A DNA stretch of 64,000 bases from the NCBI GenBank assembly GCA_016296575.1, contig JAEDJA010000011.1, forward strand, positions 1-64,000, in the 5' to 3' direction. The DNA comes from Treponema sp. (GTDB taxonomy: Bacteria; Spirochaetota; Spirochaetia; Treponematales; Treponemataceae). The notes beneath the pieces are model-generated. The model ran no database searches. It was not told where the DNA came from and worked only from the letters and a program-made list of their open reading frames with translations. Below, piece after piece: positions 35,218-43,230 of this stretch (its first letter is position 1; the number at the start of each line of letters is the position of its first letter). Made by a program: the position numbers and the translations under genes.

Positions 35218-35973
35218 ATGGAAAACTGCTATCAGATTCTTGGTGTATCTGTTCATGCATCTTTAAGTGAAATCAAACACGCCTATAGAGAACTTGCCAA
35301 ACAATATCATCCTGACTCAAGTGGAAATCAAGATCCAAAACTTGCTGAAAAATTTGACCGAATTACTCAGGCTTACCGTGTTCTTTCTGATCAGCGTCAA
35401 CGTCAGATTTTTGATGATTCTTTTTTTAATCATTTTAGGCGAAGCTCTGTAAAAGGTGAAAGCTTTGATTACCGAAAATGGCTTATAGAAAGAAATGATG
35501 ATGAATCCTGGGCAAAATTGATTATTCTTGACCTTATGCGTGGCCGCGAAGATGAAGCCTGTGCAGAATTTAAGAAAATTCAGAGTGAAAGAAATTCATT
35601 TAAACTAAAAGATTGGTTTACTCGGGAAGATTTTATGGATTACGGTTATATTTTAAGTGAAGAGCTTGTAATCCGGGGTGAATACTACGATGCATTTTTG
35701 CTTTTGGAACAGGTTATTCTTATGGAAAAAAGCTACAGTTATTTCGGGCTTTTCTTTCCTGAAGTAATTTCCTTTGTCCAGAACATTGTTATGCACAATA
35801 TTTTTACAATTGTAAATGATGAACTTGCCCTTGACGTTTTTGAACGTACCCTGGATCTTGAACTTGGAAATGATATTGATCGTTTCTGTCTGCAAAAAAT
35901 GGCATTAATCTATCGTCAGATGGGAGATACTTACACAGCAGCAGTTTGTGAGGAAGAAGCTTCAAAAATTTAG
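35218..35973 (+). CDS. J-domain protein with uncharacterised C-terminal region
   Basis: This 251-residue protein has an N-terminal J domain (1-70) with the essential HPD at 31-33, which stimulates DnaK ATPase. There is no Gly/Phe-rich linker, no cysteine-rich zinc domain and no DnaJ C-terminal substrate domain, so it is a class C J protein. Residues about 85-250 are helical, with TPR-like pairs such as EELVIRGEYYDAFLLLEQVI and LALIYRQMGDTYTAAVCEEEA. The specific client is unknown. It is convergent with the histidine kinase, with 4 bases between stops. Confidence 0.88.
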   Translation: MENCYQILGVSVHASLSEIKHAYRELAKQYHPDSSGNQDPKLAEKFDRITQAYRVLSDQRQRQIFDDSFFNHFRRSSVKGESFDYRKWLIERNDDESWAKLIILDLMRGREDEACAEFKKIQSERNSFKLKDWFTREDFMDYGYILSEELVIRGEYYDAFLLLEQVILMEKSYSYFGLFFPEVISFVQNIVMHNIFTIVNDELALDVFERTLDLELGNDIDRFCLQKMALIYRQMGDTYTAAVCEEEASKI

Positions 35974-35977
35974 ATGT

Positions 35978-38905
35978 TTATAAAACCAGTTCCGCTATTT
36001 TATCAAGAAGCTTTTTCATGATAATTGGCTTACTTATATGAAAATTGATTCCTTTTGATTCCGACTGTTCAATATCTTCAGGAAATGCGTTTGCTGAAAT
36101 TGCGATAATCGGAATATTCCAGTCTGACCTTCCTGAATTTCTGATTTCTGTTGTTGCTTCATAACCATTCATTACAGGCATGGAAATATCCATAAGGATT
36201 ATGTCAAAATTACCTTCTGGAGAGGCTTTGTAAGAATCAACAGCTTCCTGACCGTTTGTTGCCTCTGTTATATTTGCACCTGTTTTTGACAGCATCAGTT
36301 TAATGATATCAAGATTCATTTTATTGTCGTCAACAGCAAGAATTTTTATTTTAGAAAAATCATAGTTTTCTGCTAAAGATTTTTTATTTTCTAATAAAGA
36401 GGACGTTTTACTGTTATTTATGGTGTTGCTTTTTGTGTTATTTTTAGTACGATCCTTTTTTTCTTCAGAAGATGAGAAGCAGCTCCAGATTTTTTCGTAC
36501 AGTTTATCACTTGCAATAGGTTTTGTAATATAGTTGGACATTCCGGCAGCATAAGCTTTCTGCTTGTCTTCTTCGTAAATGTTACCTGTCATTGCAATTA
36601 CTGGAATGTTTCTTGCATAATCTGAATCAATTTTTCTGATTTCTCCAACAACTTCAATACCGTTCATTAAAGGCATTTCCATATCCATAAGAATCAGATC
36701 GTAATAATCTTCACCTTTTTCAAGGAATGTATCCAGTGCTTTACGACCGTTTTCTGCTTTATCGTATACACAGTTTGATTTATCAAGAAAACGTGTTATT
36801 ACTTCCATGTTAAGATTGTTATCTTCTGCAATAAGTATTCGTCTGTCTGTAAAATCAGGAATTTCTTTTCCATTTGAAAGATCATCTTTTTCCAAAACCT
36901 TACGCAAAGGAATTCGGACTGTAAATTCTGAGCCTTTCCCAAGTTCAGATTTTACATTGATTTCACCACCCATTAAGTCCACAAGATTTTTAGTAATGTT
37001 CATGCCAAGTCCCGATCCTTCAATGGCACGAGTTTGACTTTCATCCCGGGTAAAGGCCTGGAAAATTTTTGAAAGGAATTCTTCTGACATACCAATTCCA
37101 GTGTCTTTAATAATAAATGTAAAATTACAGATATTGTCTGTATTTTCTTCAGTTACTGTAAAATCAATAGATCCATTGTCCGGGGTAAATTTAACGGCAT
37201 TTCCTAAAATGTTAATTAAAATAAGGTTTATTCGAAGTTCGTCACCAATAACTTTATTTGTTCTGAAACTGCTTTTTGTTGTAAAGGAAATATTTTTAGC
37301 TTTAGTCTGAGGTGCAACAATTGTATCGATGGCATTCAACAGGTTTTCCATACGGAAAGGTTCCTGTGCAATGGTGATCTTACCTGATTCGATACGGGAA
37401 ATATCAAGTACGTTATTTACCAGCGTAAGAAGGTGATTGGAAGCAACTGAAATCTTTTCAATATAATCATCCATCTTTTCTTTATCACCTGTGTATTCTT
37501 TTGCAACAGTTGTCAGACCGTAAATTGCATTCATTGGTGTTCGAATATCATGAGAAAGATTTGAAAGAAAGTCAGTTTTTGCTTTGTTGGCAGCTTCAGC
37601 AGTTTTAAGGGCTTCGTTCAGCTTGTATTTCTGTGTTTCTTCCTTAAGATGAGCTTGTGTAATATCTTTTATGATTGTAACTGCAGAAATTTCATCAGAT
37701 TCAGGGTTTTTTGTCATAAGAATCGTATGATTAAGCCATCTGATTTTTTTTCGTAGTGTAACCTCATATTCAACTGTAATTTCCTGCTGTCCAAATCGGA
37801 AAAGTTTTCGGAGATTTCGAATATTCAGCATTTTGTGAATTTCATCAATTGCATCAGGCCGCAAATAAGTTTCTGCTTTTTCAATAAGTGCTGTATATGA
37901 AACGGGTAGTGTAAGTCCAAGAAGTGGCAGCAAAGGTTTTGGTGAATCATCTATTGTGTAAAAAACCTCTTCACTTACAATGTCTTTAGTTATGTTTGTA
38001 TTAAAAACAATAATTGCATCAGAAAGAAGTGCCTGGTGGTAATTGTTTGCAAGAAGCTTATGATGTTCGGCTTCAATTTCATTTGTTATATCAGTTTCAG
38101 TAATAATCAGAATGTTTCTGTCGGATTCACTTCTTGAAATAGACCAGCGTGAGTATTTTTTTATCAAAGAATTGTCAGTTCTGCGTATAAAAATTTCAGT
38201 AATTTCATCAGCTTTTGCTAATTTTTTTCTGATGTTTGAGTAGCTGAAAAACTCGTTAAATTTGTGAAATTCACTTCTTTCACCAAAATGTTTTGCAAAT
38301 TCAAAAACCATTGTAGATAAATCTGACTGGTTTTTTAAGGTTGGAATTGGTTTTATAAGGTAATTGATTTTCCAGCTTGAAAGATCCAGTTCACCTGCGG
38401 TAATAAAGTTTGATTCAAGAAGCCGTCGCCTTGATAAATTTCTAAAATCATCGTTGTAATGTTCTTGATTAAGGGTTTCAAGATCAACGTCATAATCAAG
38501 AGCTTTTACCAGAAACAGGGCAAAATATTTTTCTTTCCTGTTTTTGATTGGCATAATTGTCATTTTAAAACGCTTTGGACTGGTTATAAAAATGTCAAAA
38601 TTAAAGGAAAGAGGTGCAAGTTTTTTAGAAAACTGACTGATCAGAATCTTTGTGTTTAATGTTTCAACCAGGTCAAAGCTGGTTCTCATAATTGATTTTC
38701 TTGTATGGAGTGCTTCTGTATAAGAATCACCCTTTTTCATTTCATAACTATCTTTACTAAAAATGGAAATTATTTTGTCATCAGAAAGATTTACCATAAA
38801 AACAAGAGGAAAAAGTCTTCCAATTTCTTCAGGCAAATCAGGAAGCTCTTTTGTAGCGGATCTTATGTTTCTTACAGTTGTTAAAAAATCTGACAACATA
38901 ATCAA
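35978..38905 (-). CDS. Soluble hybrid histidine kinase with two receiver domains
   Basis: This 975-residue protein has an N-terminal sensory region of about 425 residues, apparently with PAS-like modules (about 20-135 and 290-420). HisKA follows with His452 in LSHDIRTPMNA, then an ATPase domain with Asn569, DTGIGM (601-606) and GSGLGM (631-636). Receiver 1 has Asp741 and Lys795, and receiver 2 has Asp906 and Lys959; the linker between them is Asn/Ser/Lys-rich. No transmembrane helix is visible, so it should sense a cytoplasmic signal. No HPt domain or DNA-binding output is fused, and no regulator gene is adjacent. All phosphotransfer residues are intact. Confidence 0.93.
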   Translation of the reverse strand: MIMLSDFLTTVRNIRSATKELPDLPEEIGRLFPLVFMVNLSDDKIISIFSKDSYEMKKGDSYTEALHTRKSIMRTSFDLVETLNTKILISQFSKKLAPLSFNFDIFITSPKRFKMTIMPIKNRKEKYFALFLVKALDYDVDLETLNQEHYNDDFRNLSRRRLLESNFITAGELDLSSWKINYLIKPIPTLKNQSDLSTMVFEFAKHFGERSEFHKFNEFFSYSNIRKKLAKADEITEIFIRRTDNSLIKKYSRWSISRSESDRNILIITETDITNEIEAEHHKLLANNYHQALLSDAIIVFNTNITKDIVSEEVFYTIDDSPKPLLPLLGLTLPVSYTALIEKAETYLRPDAIDEIHKMLNIRNLRKLFRFGQQEITVEYEVTLRKKIRWLNHTILMTKNPESDEISAVTIIKDITQAHLKEETQKYKLNEALKTAEAANKAKTDFLSNLSHDIRTPMNAIYGLTTVAKEYTGDKEKMDDYIEKISVASNHLLTLVNNVLDISRIESGKITIAQEPFRMENLLNAIDTIVAPQTKAKNISFTTKSSFRTNKVIGDELRINLILINILGNAVKFTPDNGSIDFTVTEENTDNICNFTFIIKDTGIGMSEEFLSKIFQAFTRDESQTRAIEGSGLGMNITKNLVDLMGGEINVKSELGKGSEFTVRIPLRKVLEKDDLSNGKEIPDFTDRRILIAEDNNLNMEVITRFLDKSNCVYDKAENGRKALDTFLEKGEDYYDLILMDMEMPLMNGIEVVGEIRKIDSDYARNIPVIAMTGNIYEEDKQKAYAAGMSNYITKPIASDKLYEKIWSCFSSSEEKKDRTKNNTKSNTINNSKTSSLLENKKSLAENYDFSKIKILAVDDNKMNLDIIKLMLSKTGANITEATNGQEAVDSYKASPEGNFDIILMDISMPVMNGYEATTEIRNSGRSDWNIPIIAISANAFPEDIEQSESKGINFHISKPIIMKKLLDKIAELVL

Positions 38906-38914
38906 AAATCCTTT

Positions 38915-39598
38915 TTAAAAGATTGAATACATAAATGCACTTGATAATGAAAATAAAACAGCAGCAACTGGAATTGCAGGATTAACAATTTTCTGAGAAA
39001 AATTCAGGCGTTTTTCATTTAATAATGTTTTAAAAATAGTAAATGCTGCTATAAATAACGAACCAGCAAAAGCAAAAACACACCAAAGATTTTTTTCATA
39101 AATCAGATTAAAAAATGTAACTGAAACTACTGATAAAGAAATTAAATTCAAAACAATATAGCAGAATATTCTTCGAAAGCTTTTAATTTTGGAAAATGCA
39201 AGGATAAAAACAATCAGACCTAGAATAAAAAGAGTCACCAGAATTAAAACAGGTTTTGATATGACATAGAAATAATAAACTGGTTTATAAATCAGATAAA
39301 GAATTAAATTACTACAAGTCAAAAAAATTGAAGGTATTAAAATCAACTTTTCTGATAAAACAGAATATAGAACTGCAAAAATAGAGTAAAAAATATAAAA
39401 AATCAGAAAAAGTAAAGAAAGATATTCACTGTCAGGGTAAAAATTTGAAAGGTATAAATACTCAGCACAGCCTAAAAATGGAAGATGCAATGAATAAGAA
39501 ATTTTATAGATTATATCTTTTTTGAGAATGGCAAAAACAACATGCAGAATAACAGATACTAAAAACAATGAAAGAAATACATAAATTTTAGAATTCAT
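38915..39598 (-). CDS. Polytopic membrane protein of unknown function
   Basis: This 227-residue protein is almost all hydrophobic, with about eight membrane helices and short loops. The size, helix number and a FAGSLFIAAFTIFKTLLNEKR segment near the end are distantly reminiscent of the YhhN (lysoplasmalogenase-like) family, but the key motifs cannot be confirmed. It lies 9 bases upstream of the hybrid kinase gene on the same strand, so the two are probably co-transcribed; a sensor-partner role is speculative. Confidence 0.7.
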   Translation of the reverse strand: MNSKIYVFLSLFLVSVILHVVFAILKKDIIYKISYSLHLPFLGCAEYLYLSNFYPDSEYLSLLFLIFYIFYSIFAVLYSVLSEKLILIPSIFLTCSNLILYLIYKPVYYFYVISKPVLILVTLFILGLIVFILAFSKIKSFRRIFCYIVLNLISLSVVSVTFFNLIYEKNLWCVFAFAGSLFIAAFTIFKTLLNEKRLNFSQKIVNPAIPVAAVLFSLSSAFMYSIF

Positions 39599-39623
39599 AA
39601 TTGTATTATAGTATAAAATCTGT

Positions 39624-40964
39624 TTATTTCCAAATGCAGAGTGCTTTTTTTACTTCAGATATAAGATAGAAAGAGCCTGTTACCAGCAGAATGGCATTGT
39701 CATCTTCACTTTGTTTTACTGCATTAAGTATAAAATGAGAATAATCCTCGGAGCTTGTAAAAGGAATTCCAGCTTTTTTAAATGCATTACATGCTTTTTC
39801 GATATTACTGGCTTTTACAATACCTGGTTTTGTAATGAATATTTTGTTGAACTTGTCCTTGCACAGTAAGGCCATATCTTCTACATCTTTATCTGCTGCA
39901 CATGCAAAAAGAAGATTGATTTTTTTTCCATTGTAAAGCTTTTCCATTGTGGAGATTGTGTGACGTATGGAATTAACTGTATGAGCGCCGTCCAGAACAA
40001 GGAGAGGAAGTGAAGGGTATGAAGAAAGGTGTTCCATTCTTTCAAAACGACCAGGAAGTTCAGCTTTGGAAAGACCTTTTTCAATTATATCTTCTGTTAT
40101 CATCGGATAAAGCTCTTTTACTGCTATTGCTGCCATTGCTGCATTTTGAGCTTGAACATCTCCTATCATATTCAGGCGGGTTTTAATGGGACGGGCAAAA
40201 AGGTGACTTTCAAAAGACACTTCCATGCAATTGTTTACATACTTGAAATCAAGATTTTTTATAAAATCGTCTACAAAATAATACGGTGCACCAACTTCCT
40301 TACATTTATCTTTAAAAACCTGATTGACGCTTTCATTCTGCTGTTTTGCAATTACAACAGGAGTATTGTGTTTTATAATTCCTGCTTTTTCATAAGCAAT
40401 TTTTTCCAGAGTATCCCCAAGAAATTCAGTGTGTTCCAGTTCAATTGGCGTAATGCAGCATACTTTTGGAGAAATAATATTAGTACTGTCAAGTCTTCCA
40501 CCAAGACCTACTTCATAAACTCCATAATCAACATGGGCATTTTTTAAAACGATAAATGAATAAAGAGTAACTAGTTCAAACCATGTAATGGGCCTGTTTC
40601 CAGGAAGTGTTCCCGGGATGATTGATTCAATACGTGGCACCATTTCCCGGATAGCTTCTTCATAAATGCTTTCTTCAAAAAATCCACTAGGTGTACAGAT
40701 TCTTTCGCGGAAATCGGTAATGTGAGGTGAAGAATATAATCCTGTTTTAAAACCTGCTTCTTCAAGAATACAGGCAATCATACGGCAAACAGAACCTTTT
40801 CCTTTACTTCCGGCTACATGAACAGTTGTATAATAATTCTGAGGATTTTTAAAACGATGGCACAAATATTTCATTGTATCCAGCCAGAAAATCCCTTTGG
40901 ACGGAGTCTTCTCAAAATTAAGATAATCATCCAGCCATTTGACAAACACATCTACCGCTTTCAT
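39624..40964 (-). CDS. folC: Bifunctional folylpolyglutamate synthase/dihydrofolate synthase
   Basis: This 446-residue Mur-ligase-like enzyme adds glutamate to folates and may also make dihydrofolate. The P-loop GSKGKGS is at 52-58, with GLYSSPHITDFRERI (75-89) and ELEHTEFLGDTLEKIAYEKAGI downstream as family signatures. The length is typical. The predicted promoter leaves almost no leader before the ATG. The membrane and kinase genes follow in the same direction. Confidence 0.95.
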   Translation of the reverse strand: MKAVDVFVKWLDDYLNFEKTPSKGIFWLDTMKYLCHRFKNPQNYYTTVHVAGSKGKGSVCRMIACILEEAGFKTGLYSSPHITDFRERICTPSGFFEESIYEEAIREMVPRIESIIPGTLPGNRPITWFELVTLYSFIVLKNAHVDYGVYEVGLGGRLDSTNIISPKVCCITPIELEHTEFLGDTLEKIAYEKAGIIKHNTPVVIAKQQNESVNQVFKDKCKEVGAPYYFVDDFIKNLDFKYVNNCMEVSFESHLFARPIKTRLNMIGDVQAQNAAMAAIAVKELYPMITEDIIEKGLSKAELPGRFERMEHLSSYPSLPLLVLDGAHTVNSIRHTISTMEKLYNGKKINLLFACAADKDVEDMALLCKDKFNKIFITKPGIVKASNIEKACNAFKKAGIPFTSSEDYSHFILNAVKQSEDDNAILLVTGSFYLISEVKKALCIWK

Positions 40965-40972
40965 AACTTGAT

Positions 40973-41001
40973 ATTTTACTCTCTTTTCTTAATTGTAACA
41001 A
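40973..41001 (-). promoter_or_regulatory. Putative promoter of folC
   Basis: On the minus strand TTGTTA (40996-41001), 17 bases, TAAAAT (40973-40978); the start would fall about 2 bases before the folC ATG at 40964. It overlaps the trpS -35 box. Confidence 0.5.
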
Positions 41002-41021
41002 TAATAGAAATCCTTTATAAT
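40993..41021 (+). promoter_or_regulatory. Sigma-70 promoter of trpS
   Basis: TTGTAA (40993-40998), 17 bases, TATAAT (41016-41021). The predicted start at about 41028 leaves only a few bases before the trpS ATG, with no ribosome site in between. Confidence 0.75.
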
Positions 41022-41031
41022 AATTTACATT

Positions 41032-42123
41032 ATGGAAGAAATTGAATATACAGATATCAACAAAAGTTATGAAGCTGCTGTTGAAAGAAGCAAAAAAATT
41101 GAGGCTGATCTCCTTGTTAATCCTAAAAAATACCGTGTTTTAACTGGGGACCGACCAACAGGAAATCTACATATTGGTCACTATTTTGGATCTTTGCAGA
41201 ACCGAGTTCGTCTTGCAAACCTTGGTGTTCCAACAATGATTCTTATTGCAGATTATCAGGTTCTTACTGACCACGATGCATTTGATAAAATCAGTCAGAA
41301 TACAAAAGAGCTTGTTATTGATTACCTTGCTGCAGGTCTTAATCCCGAAAAACAGGATGTAATCATTTATCCTCACAGTTACGTTCCAGAATGTAATCAG
41401 CTTATGCTGCCTTTCCTTACACTGGTTTCAAATGCTGAACTTTCAAGAAACCCAACTGTAAAAGAAGAAATTGAAAGTGCAGGGCTTAAAAATGTAAATG
41501 CAGGTATGTACACATATCCAGTGCATCAGGCCTGTGACATTCTTTTCTGTAAAGGAAACATTGTTCCTGTTGGAAAAGACCAGCTGCCACATCTTGAAAT
41601 GACTCGTACAATTGCCAGCCGTTTTAACAACAAATTCTGCAAGGGTAAAGCTCCTGTATTCCCAGAACCTCAGGCTCTTCTTGCAAAAACTCCAATGATT
41701 CTTGGTCTTGATGGTACTCAGAAAATGAGTAAATCACGAAACAATACAATCATGCTTTGTTGGGATGAAGATCAGACTGCCAAAGCAATTAAAAAGGCTC
41801 AGACAGACAGTGACAGAAACATTACTTATGATCCAGTAAATAGACCTGCTGTTGCAAACCTTCTTATGCTTATTTCACTTTGTACTGGTGAAGAACCTTC
41901 TGCTATTGCTGCACGAATTGGTGATGGTGGTGGCGGTATGCTTAAATCAACCCTTACAGAAGTAATGAATGAAAAACTCCGTCCATTGCGCGCTGAACGA
42001 CGCCGTCTTGAACAGGATCCAGAGTACATTCGAAAGATTCTTCTTAAAGGGGCTGGACAGGCTAGAGAAATCGGTATGAAAACTCTGGAAGAAGTACGTC
42101 ACGTAATGAACATGGAAATCTAA
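41032..42123 (+). CDS. trpS: Tryptophanyl-tRNA synthetase
   Basis: This 363-residue class I synthetase charges tRNA-Trp. The HIGH motif is at 47-50 in RPTGNLHIGH and KMSKS at 231-235. A 34-residue N-terminal extension precedes the usual YRVLTGDRPTG start, and no alternative in-frame start lies between, so ATG 41032 stands although it lacks a ribosome site. It lies 5 bases upstream of rnc and is probably co-transcribed. The leader is too short for a T-box. Confidence 0.96.
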   Translation: MEEIEYTDINKSYEAAVERSKKIEADLLVNPKKYRVLTGDRPTGNLHIGHYFGSLQNRVRLANLGVPTMILIADYQVLTDHDAFDKISQNTKELVIDYLAAGLNPEKQDVIIYPHSYVPECNQLMLPFLTLVSNAELSRNPTVKEEIESAGLKNVNAGMYTYPVHQACDILFCKGNIVPVGKDQLPHLEMTRTIASRFNNKFCKGKAPVFPEPQALLAKTPMILGLDGTQKMSKSRNNTIMLCWDEDQTAKAIKKAQTDSDRNITYDPVNRPAVANLLMLISLCTGEEPSAIAARIGDGGGGMLKSTLTEVMNEKLRPLRAERRRLEQDPEYIRKILLKGAGQAREIGMKTLEEVRHVMNMEI

Positions 42124-42128
42124 TAACT

Positions 42129-42818
42129 ATGGATAAGGGCAGATTAAAGGAACTTCAGGCTTTCTCAAAAAGAACTGGTATTCATATAAAAAATATGGAG
42201 CTTTTAAATCATGCCTTTGTCCATCGTTCAAGCACAAATGAAAGCCACTGCCAGAATAATGAACGCCTTGAATTTCTTGGTGATTCTGTTCTTGGAGTGG
42301 TTTGTGCATCTTATCTTTATAAAGCTCTTCCTGATTTTGCAGAAGGTGATCTTGCTAAGATAAAATCAGTAGTTGTTTCCGAAAAAGCATTGGCTCCTGT
42401 TGCTATTGAACTTGGAATTGATAAACTTCTTATTCTTGGTCATGGTGAAGAAATGAGTGGGGGCCGTAAAAAAGACGCCATCCTTGCAGACTGTATGGAA
42501 GCTGTTATTGCTGCAATATATCTTGATCAGGGATACAAAACTGCCGAAGCATACATACTTTCTTTTTTAACTAAATCAGTAGACGAAGTTTTGTCAAAGG
42601 GGCTTAAAGATTACAAAACTTTGCTTCAAGAATATCTTCAGAAAAAAGATAAAATCTGTCCAAAATATGAAGTAATTGGTTCCAGTGGTCCTGAGCATGC
42701 AAAAGTATTTGAAGTGGTTGTTGTACTTGGCGATAAAAAAATTGGTCCTGCTGAAGGAAAAAATAAAAAAGAAGCGGAACAGAATGCTGCTAAAATGGCA
42801 CTAGACAGTCTGAAATAA
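42129..42818 (+). CDS. rnc: Ribonuclease III
   Basis: This 229-residue double-strand RNA endonuclease, for rRNA processing and mRNA turnover, has the signature ERLEFLGDS (45-53) with metal-binding acidic residues. A later DAILADCMEAVIAAIY follows, and a C-terminal double-stranded RNA-binding domain lies from about 158 (DYKTLLQEYLQKK to AEQNAAKMALDSL). The length is standard. The rpmE -35 element lies in its last codons. Confidence 0.96.
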   Translation: MDKGRLKELQAFSKRTGIHIKNMELLNHAFVHRSSTNESHCQNNERLEFLGDSVLGVVCASYLYKALPDFAEGDLAKIKSVVVSEKALAPVAIELGIDKLLILGHGEEMSGGRKKDAILADCMEAVIAAIYLDQGYKTAEAYILSFLTKSVDEVLSKGLKDYKTLLQEYLQKKDKICPKYEVIGSSGPEHAKVFEVVVVLGDKKIGPAEGKNKKEAEQNAAKMALDSLK

Positions 42819-42830
42819 TTTTTATATAAT
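42802..42830 (+). promoter_or_regulatory. Putative promoter of rpmE
   Basis: TAGACA (42802-42807, inside the end of rnc), 17 bases, TATAAT (42825-42830). A start near 42837 would give a leader of about 75 bases. Confidence 0.65.
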
Positions 42831-42836
42831 TATCTA

Positions 42837-42912
42837 AATATATATATATTTCGTTTTGTGACTGCGTTTTGAGTTTTCTCCGCGCTGTCGGGCAAAACAA
42901 CAGGGGATTAAA
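42837..42912 (+). promoter_or_regulatory. Structured 5' leader of rpmE (possible L31 autoregulation)
   Basis: GTTTTG (42853-42858) pairs with CAAAAC (42893-42898). Inside, GAC (42860-42862) pairs with GTC (42887-42889) and GCG (42864-42866) with CGC (42881-42883), leaving asymmetric internal loops and a T-rich apical loop. The stem ends just before the AGGGG ribosome site, a position suited to translational control by L31. Seen by eye in one sequence only. Confidence 0.4.
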
Positions 42913-43119
42913 ATGAAAAAAGGAATTCATCCAGACTACAAACTTACAAAAATCACTTGTGTATGTGGTAATGTAATTGAAACACGTTCAACAGTTGAAA
43001 ACATCAACGTGGAAATTTGTTCTGCATGTCACCCATTCTACACAGGAAAACAGAAGCTTGTTGATACTGCCGGTCGTATCGATCGTTTCAACAAACGCTA
43101 CGGTATCAAGGCTGAGTAG
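42913..43119 (+). CDS. rpmE: 50S ribosomal protein L31 (zinc-binding form)
   Basis: This 68-residue L31 has four cysteines at 16, 18, 36 and 39 (CVC and CSAC), so it is the zinc-binding C+ type rather than the zinc-independent paralogue. GIHPDYK and HPFYTGKQKLVDTAGRIDRF are family signatures. A good AGGGG ribosome site is present. It is followed by a strong terminator, so it forms its own unit. Confidence 0.97.
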   Translation: MKKGIHPDYKLTKITCVCGNVIETRSTVENINVEICSACHPFYTGKQKLVDTAGRIDRFNKRYGIKAE

Positions 43120-43145
43120 TCAAAAAAATCATTTTGATTTAAGAG

Positions 43146-43179
43146 AGCACTTTCCACTCAGGAAGGTGCTTTTTTTTTT
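43146..43179 (+). terminator. Rho-independent terminator of rpmE
   Basis: AGCACTTTCC (43146-43155) pairs with GGAAGGTGCT (43161-43170) around a five-base loop, followed by nine T. Confidence 0.95.
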
Positions 43180-43230
43180 GTTGCTAAATCTAACAAAGTG
43201 ATATAAATTTATACAACAAGGAAACATACA

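Noticed and set aside
40965..41031. T-box or tryptophan attenuator before trpS
   Set aside because: The predicted transcript has almost no leader and no hairpin or specifier sequence.
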